The translations under genes were made by a program, and so were the position numbers. Below are positions 35,984 to 46,176 of a DNA stretch of 53,107 nt, piece after piece; the first letter of the stretch is position 1, and each line of letters starts with the position of its first letter. This stretch comes from Gnetum montanum (taxonomy: Eukaryota > Streptophyta > Gnetopsida > Gnetales > Gnetaceae). The notes below the pieces were generated by a model. That model searched no databases and was not told the origin of the DNA. It saw only the letters and a program-made list of their open reading frames with translations. The stretch spans positions 210,777 to 263,883 of the forward strand of contig MNCI01023297.1 in the NCBI GenBank assembly GCA_015680685.1, in the 5' to 3' direction.

Positions 35984-38781
35984 TCATGTGGTTCCTAGCG
36001 ATGGTGGCTCCTCCATGGGTCTCTTTCCCTTACTTGTGCTCTAAACTTTGGAAATGGATGTCTCTAAAGGAGCGCATGAAGCTTTTCTTCTCTAGTTCAA
36101 GGATTCTATGTTGTCCATGCTGATGCTCCAATGTTTGATGGAGTCGACACCTCCCATGGGTATGGTAGTTGCAGGAACATTTGATTGGCCTTAACATACC
36201 AAGCTGCAAACAACCGTCGTTCCTCTTCATAGGCTCTGGTTTTGTGCTTGTCTCCTTGGTAGTCTATGAGTTGTCGAGCCAAATTCACGGTGACATCTTT
36301 CTATCCTTGGTAGTTGGTCTTGACCACCTCTAATTCAGAATTTGCTACTTCTAATCTCTGCAATGTCTTCTTGTATTCAGCAAATTCTATTTCATATTTA
36401 GTGTAGGTGGTTGCTACATGCTTCTCCAATTCTGTTCTCAGGTGTCCTATTGTCAACATGGCTAACTTGGCATACTACAAGTTTGCCAACTCCATGTACT
36501 CTATGAGATCTTGTATCTACAAGTCTTAACTTTTCAATTCTACTTGGTGGGCGAAGGCATAAGTATCCAATATGGCCCACTAATTAGCATTCTGAGAACT
36601 AAGAGTGTTAATATGGGCTTTGGCTATATGGATTTCTTTTTCAAGCACCTGTTTGTACATCCCCACTTGATTTCTAAAATGCTCCTGAGCTTCTCATGTT
36701 GCTTGGCTTCATTCTACCACATGCTTATTTCAATCATCGTCTTCTGGCGGATCACATGTACCTCCTCCATTGAGAGGGTTCTATTCTTTCTTGTGAAGCG
36801 ATTAATATCCTGGTTGACCCTTATTCATTATTCTAGCAATTGCTGAAAATTTTCCTAAAGAACATTCTTTTATTTTTCTACTGTGGCCAACCAAATATTT
36901 TTGGGGTGAGGTGTTTATTTTCTTCATGTGAGGCCTTGAGTTCTTTGGCAAGTGCATACATTTGAGCTTGTGCCTTGAAAGCATCCCAATTAACCTTCTC
37001 TTTTTCCTCCACCACTTTTTTATTCTCTTCCAACAATTTAGTTAGCTACTCTATCAGAAAGGATTTTAGCTAGTCTACAGGGATGAATTTGGATGGATCC
37101 CATTGCGCAGCTTGCAGGGTGACGAGCTTTTCTTGGAGTCTTTTAACTCCTCCTTTGCATGTTCGGCCTTGACCTCTACCATGACCAACTTCCCTTTTGT
37201 AGAGATGAGGTTTGACTATGTTGCTGTGACATCTTGAGGGATGTCAAACAAGGACGTCATCACTTATCATGTCTATAGCAACCAATCTAGAACATCCTCA
37301 TAATCTATAGGAGTCATTGAGGGACCGACCAAGGTTTGAGCATTGCATGCTCTTGTAAAATTTTCTGATGGCATAACAAAGACATTAAATGATTCTTTGA
37401 TGTGGTTTGTGACCACTTCTGCTTCTCCCGTTGCATCTTGGTGCTACATGATCACTACTATGGCGCCTTCACCAATTTCTAATTACACTTGAAAAGATGC
37501 AACATTTCTAGAGATCTGTTATGACTAGTGTGATTCCCCTCATCCTGTTTGGATGGACACCTTAGCCTATGCACAATCAATTGAGACTGTGGATCATAAG
37601 GCATCATCAATGACCTTGATGAGATTTGCTTCATCATGGCTTCCGCAATTGACTGATTCAGCGATGGCCTTGAGATGGCTCATTGGCAATCGATAGTCCT
37701 ACGACGATGATGGCAGTTGTTCTTGCTAGCCTGTAGGTTGTGTTCTAAGCTCTACTTCTTATTGTTGACTGGGCCATGTGTCCAAAAATTGGCTAGGCCC
37801 TATAGTTTTAGGTGCAATGGGCCCCACCGTTTGTTCTTGCTCAGGCTCCAATGTCTCACCAGCATTTTTCCTTGGGGCTAGTGGCTTTAGTAATTTAGCA
37901 AATGAGGCATTTTGAGCCTTTCTAGGGATGTCATTGGTGTATTCCAAAATTCCAACATGTTAGCATAGCTTCCTGATTAGGCAGGGAAAAGGCAATGCGA
38001 ACTTTCCTATCTTACATTCTTCAAACCACCTTAAAATTTCTATGAGATATAGATGGGGTAGGTTGGCATCAACCTTGCCCATCAAGATGGCACTTCCTCT
38101 AGTTGCATAGGTGAAAATTCTGTTCAATCCTTTTGTTGGGAAAATGTGATATGTGCCTATTTTGAAGTAGATCCTCTCTTCAAGTGTGAGCTCTCCATAT
38201 GCTTTATCCTCCTTGTTGTACATCCTTTTTAACCATATCTTACATGCATCCACATCAAAGCAAGTGGATAGGTGAGCAATCTTGGGCCCTATATTCGGAA
38301 GATTCAACACTTTCGAAATGGCCTTTGTAGAGAAATCAATAGAAATCCCACCAATATCAATGGTGGTGCCTTCTTCCTTGTTGTGCCAAAATTGGTATGT
38401 CTTCCCTAGGTACCAATCACCACTCCCAGAGAGAATAGAACACAATGGAGACCCTTTAAGTTGGTCTCTGACTACCTTAGGGGCAAATTCAGTGAAAAGT
38501 CTAAAATTGAGTTTCACAATCACAACTACTAACATGGACCTTTCATAAATTATCCGAACACATTCTGGAGACAACGTGAGATGTTTTCCTTGTTCAGGTG
38601 CCCTATTGTCTCCACCTTTGGCATGCCCCAATTGCGTAGTAATAGGAAGTTCCTAATGAATGTTGAATGATTATGCCTGTTGCTCTACATGTTCTTCAAG
38701 AGGTTCTTGGCCTCTACCTCTCCTTGGTCGTTTAGATGCACCCTGAGAGGATCCTCCTTGTTATCCTCTTTTAGGGGCCAT
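35984..38781 (-). pseudogene. Element C ORF2, best-preserved copy (PF20167-like)
   Basis: ATG at 38781 (MAPKRG) stands directly after TTGCAG; the stop TGA is at 35984 after PMEEPPSLGTT. The length is about 930 codons. The 223-codon open piece 38631-37960 contains HLTLSPECVRIIYERSMLVV, FAPKVVRDQLKGSPL, SGDWYLGKTYQFW, FSTKAISKVLNLPNIGPK and ILRWFEECKIGKFALPFPCL. From memory the LPFPxLIxxLC ending and overall order fit PF20167, a plant family of unknown biochemical role. A long charged, Lys/Glu-rich part follows (37900-36300, likely coiled coil), then the C-terminal block PYPWEVSTPSNIGASAWT (about 36175-36110). Stops after codon 6 and further on look like CAA/CAG to TAA/TAG. No membrane span is seen, so it is not a typical env. 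Confidence 0.8.
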
Positions 38782-38837
38782 CTGCAATCACATGAGATTG
38801 ATTATCGGTAAGGCTATTTACAAAATTAGATTAATAC
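38782..38837 (-). promoter_or_regulatory. Possible 56-nt intron before ORF2 of element C
   Basis: On the minus strand AGTAAG|GTATTA at 38837 and GATTGCAG at 38782, directly before ATGGCC. The branch-site region CCTTACCGATAATCAATC aligns with E. A second strong donor, GGGTAAGTG, lies at about 39033, so a longer intron is also possible. Confidence 0.5.
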
Positions 38838-40742
38838 CTTACTCCTTGCCCTTAATAGATTCATTTCTTGCTTAGTGTGATTTAGAGTTAGAGATTTTCA
38901 CAAAAATTCCCCTAAAAGCTTTGATATTGGGCCCAATTTTGATTAGGTGACTCCAAAAAAATTATTTTCATGGTCTGGGTGAAGAAATAAAATTAATTTG
39001 GCAAACGTTTTTAGCATTTTTAAGGTCACTTACCCTTGATAATATCCTTTAGGAAATGACAAATTTTGGAAAAACTACATGCAGCTTAAAGTGTACCCTT
39101 ATCCCACAACTAAGTTAAACAATCTAGGTTTAAGCAAGTTCGATCAAAATGAGAATCAGAATGTTAATGAGCAAGTGATTGATATTTGAATAATAGGTGC
39201 GCAAGCTAGAAAATTCATGGAAGAAAATTTCAACAACTTCCCTCACATGAACAGTGAAAAATGATGTTGACATGCATAGGGGAATCCATATATATAGTTT
39301 CTATAGACGCAACATCACGTACCCGCTAGTGCGGACCTAATATTGCTTCGGACTAAATACTGGGTACTCGATATCGCATCCCTTCTAAAATAGGCTACTT
39401 GGAAAAAGTGATAATTTTTTGAATTTCCAAGGCCAAAAATGAAGGACTCAAGGTTCATTTGAAAGATCTAGGATAACGTTGAAGAGACCTGAAGGTACCA
39501 AAAGTGTAATGAAGTGGAATTTTACAATGAAGTTCGTGAATAGGGTGAGGAAAAAGGACATGTAGTGGTGCATAGGAACATTTGAATTAAAATGATGATA
39601 AAGGAAAGGATAACTTTAGAAATGAAGTACTTGGAGGGTATAAGATGATGTGATGATGATGTGCAATGAGTGCAAATTACAAAAGTTACGTAAGTGGGTC
39701 CTCCCCAAAGTAGGTTCCTACCTATAATGCCCTTACGTAACCACACCAAAAAATGTTTGTAGGTACTAAAAGGGTTAAATGCAATCCACACCAGTTCCAC
39801 AAAACACACACATATAGATACCACTGTGATGAGGTATGAATTCTATGCTACATAAGACACAAGTCAAAAATACATGAACAATGAGATGAGACGAATCGTA
39901 CAAGGGATTGCAAAGATTAGGACATGAGGTAACTAACCTTGGGCATAATGAATCTTGAGTGTAGGACGTGATTAATGTGTCATTAGCCCGTTGCTCCAAG
40001 ATTAAGACCAAGTCCATGCCTCTAATCAGTGACATTGCATTGTTTCATCCAATGATGACCAACCATAAGAGCACCATGACAGCAAGGCATATGATCACTT
40101 GGCATTTTGTCTGAGGGAGGAGTGATTTTGAATTTTTTTACGGCATGTTCTTTTTTGGTCTTTTCTTTGATGTTTTTCTTTTCTTTTCTTCTTTTCTTCT
40201 TCTAGTCGTTGTGGCACTTTGTCCTTTCCAACAGTGAACTGAAGAAGCTGCTAACCTTCAGGCATGGATGCATGTCTTTCTAGTGGGACCCCCAAAATAG
40301 CATTGAGTTTCTTTATTGAGCGCCTTTATTACTCTTATTCCCATTTTTAGTTAGATCTACAAGGACCTTAGTACAATCAAGTTGCATGATAGCACCTATA
40401 AATGTAACTAAAGAGAATCCACAAGTCCCCTTGATGTCACACCTTGGCCATTCCCTCTTAGTCCATCATTTTTCGCTCTAGGCATAATGAGCACAAAATT
40501 ACTTTAAGTTTTAATGATGACAAGAATATCATTGTACCTAGAGTAGAACCTCTTATTAATAGAATGGGTGGGTGGATGTTGTGGGCTCACTATCTAATTA
40601 ATTAGTCACTTGAGACTTGATAGCATAGAACAACACCTCAACCTACAAGTCACATGAGTATTTTATTCATTGATGAGATTACCCTCAAAAAGATAAAATA
40701 ACAAATTGGAAATGAAAAATTGGAAAACAAAAAATTATAAAA
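38838..40742 (-). other. Element C spacer between gag and ORF2
   Basis: About 1.9 kb with no pol motif. It is strongly similar to E 44133-45080 on the plus strand. It holds an 86-codon open frame (40035-39775, MSLIRGMDLVLILEQ) that is intact and equally long in E (44419-44679) but broken in D. Confidence 0.6.
39287..39298 (-). promoter_or_regulatory. Internal TATA-like box upstream of ORF2, element C
   Basis: ACTATATATATG about 510 bp before the ORF2 ATG. Upstream on the minus strand are GCGATATCGAGTACCC (about 39377-39362) and GCGGGTACGTGATGTTGCG (about 39332-39310). The LTR of the related element E has GCGATATCGGGTACGTGATA in the same relation to its TATA box. Confidence 0.55.
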
Positions 40743-43111
40743 TCAAAGAAAAGGAAAAACATTTACTAATTCTTCTTTTTCAAATGGAGGATATCCCCCA
40801 TAACTAAACTTTTGAGCATGGCTAGAATTAATAAATGGAAAATGCAGATCCATGCATGTGGGAAATATTGGAGTCTGGTCATATCCAAACCACTGGGTAT
40901 CTTTTGATGTGGTGGCTGGAATGTACCCAACTTGGGGTTCACACACTTGATTAAATTTGGCATAGTGGGGCAAATTATAAGATGTGGTCATGTGATAAGG
41001 AGTTGACCCACTATGGCACCCGTGACCGTAAGATGGTATGCAAGGATCAATATGTCTCCCTATGTCGTTATATTCATTAGGCCACATGGTTGTTGGAGTG
41101 TTGATTGGTGGTCTTGATAAGGTAATAGGAGGCATTGAGTTCGAGGAAGAAGATGCATCATAGCGTTGGACTTGTGCTGAGTTGGTAGATGCAATGGTTT
41201 CAGAACCGTGCTGTCTCTTTCTACGATCATGCCTAAAGAAAGGACGCTTTCAACATTGTGGAGGACCTCCACTACTGTTGACAGTAGTAGCACAAGTAAC
41301 ATTCATGGGTTGGTGCTATGGTGCAAAACCTTCTGGCACAACTAGTGGCGATGTAGAAGGAGATGAATGATGAGAATATTGAGGGCGAGGAGAAGTGCAA
41401 GGAACATGAGGTGGTGATTTTTTTGGAGAGGACATGGGTTGATAGTACTCACAAGAATGATAATGATGTGGTGAAATAGAGGATGTTGACACAGTTGGAA
41501 AAATAGGATGCTAAACATAATAAACACTTGGGTTCGGATGGTATGAAGGGTATGACCAGTTTGATGGTGGCCTCCCCCACGATTTGGGTTTTTGCCATTG
41601 TGGTTGAACATGGTATTTTTGTATGAGATCTGGATGTAACATTCCTTCCCAATGCTCATGTAAATGTGACAAGATTGGGCATTGGCCTTTGGGGTGATCA
41701 TACAAGAAAATGTCACATTGGTACATATGATTCGTAGTTGAGCTCCTATCCTTATTTCCTCCAACCCTTCTTTCTGATTGTCGAGTGGTGTTCGGTCCTA
41801 TTTCTCAATTTGGCATGGTTCCACCTCTAATAATGTTGGCATATTCTCCACATTTTTCATGTACCCATTTCTTCATCTTATTGATCTTTGCCTTCATTTC
41901 ATCTAGTGATTGTAGTATTGGCAAAGATGGAGATTCCACCTCCTTGGGTGAGTTGATTTTTCCTCTTCATGTTCATGGATCTTTACTATTTTGAGATTTT
42001 GGTCTTGTTGAGATCTTTCAACATTCTCCCATTTAGCTATTTCTCCTTCTTCTTTTGCTACCTGCTTAATAAGCTCTTGGAATTGGTGGGTTCGTAGTTC
42101 ATATAGTTGACCTAGGGCATACATCCCTAGGGTCTCCCTTGTTTCATTACAAAGCCCATCCATGATGTGATACATTAGCCTTTCCTCGGAGAACTCATGT
42201 CCTGGGAATTTGTTTAACAACAAATAGTATCTTTTTAAGGCCATGTCCAAGGGTTCATGTTGCCCTTGTTTCCACTCTTGGATTTGTCTCCTCAAGGCTA
42301 ACACTCTTGCATAGGTTTGATATTTTTCAGTGAAGAGTTCTACCATTGTCGGCCAATTGCGAATTGATTTTGGTTTTAAGGACCTATACCATACTTTTGC
42401 TTGGCCAACAAGTATCATAGGAAAGAGCTTAAGTTTTTGCCACACATTATCAATATTGTTCCATACATAGGCATCATGTAAGGCTTGTAAATGATGTTGC
42501 AAATCTAAATCATAGCCTCCTAAAAACTTGGGAAAGTTATTTAAATCAAGCCTAGGTAGAAAGCTTTCCTTGCAATGCCTGCAGGATATTTGAACAGCCT
42601 CTTGTATATGCATTAGGCTCTTAGTGAATAGTAGGGGTTCATCATCACTAGGTAGGTTATGAATTTGTGAGTTGAAATGATGTTATCTTCGTTCATATTG
42701 GCATTACTGACTTTTCCTGTGGACTTGATTTTTATTTCTACGCTGACCACTTGAGAGATGGTCATCTATGTCATGACCTAACATCAAAGGAGTAGAGAAA
42801 GAGAAATAACTGGAAGACTTGTCATGACTTTTGTAAGTCTCCAAATCATCCCTAGATAAATTCCTATTAACCATTGAGAAGGTCCTAGGCCTTACGAGCC
42901 CCCTTGTTCTATGGGATGTCCCATCCTCACTAGAGGTATCAGAGTTGGATGACAAGAGTCCTTGAGTACCATTGGGGTGTTCATGAACATAGGAGCTCCC
43001 TGCATAAGATTGAGTACTCCAAACTTTGTCTTCATCATCATATATTTCGTTGGTTCTCCAATGAATTACCTCGCTACTTGTTGCGTTATCATAGACTTGT
43101 GAGAGAGACAT
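40743..43111 (-). pseudogene. Element C gag
   Basis: ATG at 43111 opens 135 codons (MSLSQVYDNATSSEVIHWRT). A 236-codon open piece (42613-41903) carries the retrotransposon-gag core: FPKFLGGYDLDLQHHLQALH, MILVGQAKVWYRSLKPKSI, EKYQTYARVLALRRQIQEWK, HEPLDMALKRYYLLLNKFPG and YHIMDGLCNETRETLGMYAL. The Pro/His/Tyr-rich C-terminal part (about 41730-40743) ends HAQKFSYGGYPPFEKEELVN before the stop at 40743. A clear CCHC knuckle is not seen; a loose CDIFLYDHPKGQC (about 41715) may be its remnant. The core is homologous to gag of B. Frameshifts and stops separate the pieces. Confidence 0.87.
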
Positions 43112-43242
43112 TGTTGTGACTTATGTGTGACTTATTGCAATTACTTTCTTTCTAAAAGATATATCGTCAAGGCTTCATTACAGTGATCTTAGATGATGTA
43201 ACTAATCTAAATAATTAGCACCATCCTTGACAACGATGCCAA

Positions 43243-44082
43243 TGATGAGTGGCTAGGTACCCTACACTCAACCATACGAATATGAGCGTACATGCATGAT
43301 CCAGTCAAACTCCACAAATGGACTAGTTGTGGTATCTAGATAGTTACACATTGATCACAGTTCATTGTCTTCCCACCTAGACTAGTATTTTCTTTGTCAC
43401 GTATGATTTAGTCCAAAGTGAGGTGAATGATGGGATCCTAAACTAATGCTACTCTTAGAGATGATGAGGAACAATCTTAATTTAGCTAATGGACAATGGA
43501 AAATGAACCCTGCGTGTGATGAGCATCCATCTTTAATCATCTATATGCATCTTGGACCTTGTGTACTACTTTTGGGATTACCAAGCACACGTTACTTGAG
43601 CACTCCTAGATATGCTACTGGGTTACCAAGTAGTTACACTTAAATGATTGTGATTATGTTGTACCCATTCTGCATTAATCAACAGGAGATGTAAATGACA
43701 ATAAAGGAAATATGAACTAAAAAGACAACAATAAATAAGTAACAATTAAAGTAATTAAAATCTAAGTGAATGTTATAATGATGGAGTAATCTTGATCTTT
43801 ATTGTCAATCATGTGCATGTCCAAGTACATCACACTTGAACAAAGGTTCCATACAATTACAATCATCACACTGCGAGCATGCACTAGGGAAAGAACTGAA
43901 ACTAACTAAAAACTGACAAAATGACTCTACCCTAAGACTTACCAACTACTCCCTTCCTATGCGTCCAAATGTTGTATTTATAGGCCTACACAGGAATCAT
44001 GATATCTTGTATTCAATATCGTTATCCGGGCGGCGATATCACGTACCCAATATCGAGGATTTGATATTGGGGCCTAGCAAAC
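43243..44082 (-). repeat. Element C 5' LTR, outer end missing
   Basis: Aligns with 34934-35797 from TGATGAGTGGCTAGGTACCC to GGCCTAGCAAAC, where homology stops; the final CAACAATTCATCA is lost. The primer site on the minus strand just inside reads TGGCATCGTTGTCAAGGA (43241-43224), tRNA-Asp type. Confidence 0.88.
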
Positions 44083-44107
44083 CTCTATAGGTGACCTCTA
44101 TAGGTGC
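44082..44107 (+). repeat. 13-bp tandem duplication at the C/E junction
   Basis: CCTCTATAGGTGA followed by CCTCTATAGGTGC, exactly where the C LTR is broken off. Short filler duplications of this kind mark end-joining repair. Confidence 0.7.
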
Positions 44108-44418
44108 TATCATGTAGCCTGGCTGTACTAAGATCCTTGTAGATGTAACGAAAAATGGAAGCAAGAGTAATAAAGGCACTCAATAAAGAAACTTAATGTT
44201 GTTCTAGGGGGTCCCGTTGGAAAGACATGCACCCATGCCTGAAGGTTGGTGGCTTCTCTAGTTCACTGTTGAAAAGAACACGGTACCAAAGTGGCGAAGC
44301 AAAAAGTATGCTGCAAAGAAATTTCAAATCACTCCTCCATTTAACGAAATGCCAAGTGATCGTACGCCTTGCTATCATGATGATCTTATCATTGTTCATC
44401 ATTGGATGAAACAATGCG

Positions 44419-44679
44419 ATGTCACTGATTGAAGGAATGGACTTGGTCTTGATTTTGGAGGGACATGCTAATGACACATTAATCACATCCTACGCTCAAG
44501 ATTCATCGTGCCCTAGGTTAGTTACCTCATGTCCCAATCTCTGCAATCCCTTCTATGATTCATTCCATCTCGCTATTCATGTATTTGTGACTCGTGTCTT
44601 GTGTAGAATTGAATTCATACCTCATCACAGTGGTATCTACATGTGTGTGTTTTGTGGAACTGGTGTGGATTACATTTAA
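44419..44679 (+). other. 86-codon open frame in the E spacer, shared with C
   Basis: MSLIEGMDLVLILEGHANDT... to GVDYI, TAA. The frame in C (40035-39775, minus) starts and stops at the same positions. By hand count about 30 base differences separate them, roughly 12 silent and 18 replacing, which is only a slight excess of silent changes. D has an in-frame stop early. Probably non-coding, possibly a small conserved peptide. Confidence 0.2.
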
Positions 44680-45021
44680 CCCTTCTAGTGCCTACGGACA
44701 TTTTAAGGTGTGGTTACGCAAGGGCATTATAGGTTGGAACTTATTTTGGGGAGGACCCACTTGCATGACTTTTGTAATTTGTACTTGTTGCACACCACCA
44801 CATCATTTTATACCCTCCAAGTACTTCATTATCAAATCTATTCTTTTTTTTTTGTCATCATTTTATCAAACGTTTCTCAAAACCATTACATGTCCTTTTA
44901 TGTGTCACCTAAACAAATCAAGTTTGACATTAAACTTTTAGGGAAACTTCCTTGAAAAAATTTCTAACTCTAAAATCACACTAAGCAAAGAATTCAACAT
45001 TTATTAAAGGTAATGAGTAAG

Positions 45022-45083
45022 GTATGAAATAATTGAGCTTCTTTCAATAACCTTACTAACAATTGATCTTTGTGTGATTATAG
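45022..45083 (+). promoter_or_regulatory. Possible 62-nt intron before ORF2 of element E
   Basis: GTAAG|GTATGA at 45022, branch-site-like CCTTACTAACAATTG (about 45049-45063) containing a perfect TACTAAC, and GATTATAG at 45083 directly before ATGGCC. The best-preserved version among the four copies. Confidence 0.5.
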
Positions 45084-45521
45084 ATGGCCCCTAAAAGAGG
45101 ATAACAAGGAGGACCTTCTCAAGGTGCAATTGAATGCCCAGGGAAAGGCAAAGGCCAAGGACCTCATGCAGAACATGCAAAGTAGGAGGCACAATCATTC
45201 AGCATCCATCAGGAAACTCTTGTCACTACACAATCTGGCCAAGCAAAAGGTGGAGAGGTCAGGGCCCAAGCCTATGAAGAGGAACAACAACTATTTGTGA
45301 CATGGCATGTCAAGCCCACTCAAGTGTTCCCGCAGCTGCCATGTCCATGGGAAGTGCCAACTCCATCAAACATTGGAACATTAGCATGGACAGCTCATAA
45401 TCCTTGGACTGAAGAGGAAAAACGTCATGTGCTTCTTCAATGGTATCAATCTTAAATGCCTGGAGCGCAGGATAAAGGAAAGGCACCCATGGAGGAGCCA
45501 CCACCACTTGGAACCACATGA
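45084..45521 (+). pseudogene. Element E ORF2 with large internal deletion
   Basis: From ATG 45084 to TGA 45519-45521 is 146 codons in one frame, with several stops, among them codon 7 (TAA, the same as in C). The first part reads MAPKRG and QGGPSQGA; the second jumps to the C-terminal block of C: EEEQQLFVTWHVK, then PCPWEVPTPSNIGTLAWTA and NPWTEEEKRH, ending PMEEPPPLGTT. About 2.3 kb of the middle, including the PF20167-like core, is missing without loss of frame. Confidence 0.72.
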
Positions 45522-45711
45522 GTTCCAACAAAATTTTGTCTATTTTTAATTCTATGTTTGTGTCCCAATTTTGTTGTATTCATCTCTCCATTGCGGCATG
45601 AATAAATTCCTAGTCCATCAATAATCCCATACCTATCCACTGTGTAATTGAATGAACTTGTTCATCACTTTCTTTGACTTGAGGACAAGTTATTATTCAG
45701 TCGTGGGGGTA

Positions 45712-46176
45712 TGATGAATCGTGGTTTGTCAGGTGCTGATATCGGACCCTTGACATTGGACCCCCAATATCGGACCTGCGATATCGGGTACGTGATATCA
45801 TGGCCTAACTAATGATATCAGATACGTGATATCATGGTTCCTATGTAAGCCTATAAATACCACATTTGGGTGCACAAGAAAGCAGTTAATTTTTAGTTTT
45901 AGAGTAAGTGTAGAAGTAGAGTCTTTCTATTCATTTTTAGGTCCTCTCAACTCTTTCCCTAGTGCATGCCCACAGTGTGATGATTGTAATTGTATGGAAC
46001 CTTTATTCAAGTGTGACGTACTTGGACATGTGGATGAACGGTAATAAAGATAGAGATTACTTCATCATTGCAGCATTCACTTAGTTTTAATTGCTTACTG
46101 TTATTGTTATTTATTGTTTTCTTAACTAATGTTTCTTACCCTTCATTTACTATCTCTGTTATTAAACACGGAATGA
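45712..46176 (+). repeat. Element E 3' LTR, 5' half only
   Basis: Begins TGATGAATCGTGG directly after the polypurine tract. U3 carries a cluster of GATATC motifs (45738-45834) and TATAAATA at 45852-45859. It aligns with D 28441-28860 and ends without the expected CTCATCA terminus. Confidence 0.8.

Larger units (their letters stand above)
34934..44082 (-). mobile_element. Element C: 9.1-kb gag + ORF2 element without pol
   Basis: Minus-strand order is 5' LTR (43243-44082, its outer end lost), tRNA-Asp-type primer site, gag (43111-40743), a 2-kb spacer, ORF2 (38781-35984), polypurine tract and 3' LTR (34934-35797). No protease, RT, RNase H or integrase motif is present, and no room remains for one. 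C is thus structurally non-autonomous, like gag-only LTR elements (TR-GAG type), but with ORF2 retained. It lies inside ORF2 of D. The left flank is ATTGG (34929-34933); the right flank cannot be compared because about 15 bp of the LTR end are missing. Confidence 0.88.
44117..46176 (+). mobile_element. Element E: 3' fragment of a D/C-family element
   Basis: Plus-strand order: spacer (44133-45021, homologous to D 31500-32955 and to C), ORF2 remnant (45084-45521), polypurine tract AGTCGTGGGGGTA (45699-45711) and 3' LTR (45712 to about 46176, cut off). The 5' LTR and gag are absent. It has the same orientation as D and could be D's own displaced 3' part or a second copy. The overlap of spacer sequence in D and E shows that they are not one simple interrupted element. 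Confidence 0.78.

Noticed and set aside
37960-38631. The 223-codon minus-strand frame as an independent host gene
   Set aside because: It lies between element C's gag and 3' LTR, has in-frame upstream sequence with stops, and is homologous to ORF2 in B and D. It is part of the retroelement.
39522-39824. 100-codon minus-strand frame overlapping the 86-codon frame in C, and its 115-codon counterpart in E
   Set aside because: The two differ in start, stop and C-terminal half; they are overlap shadows in the conserved spacer.
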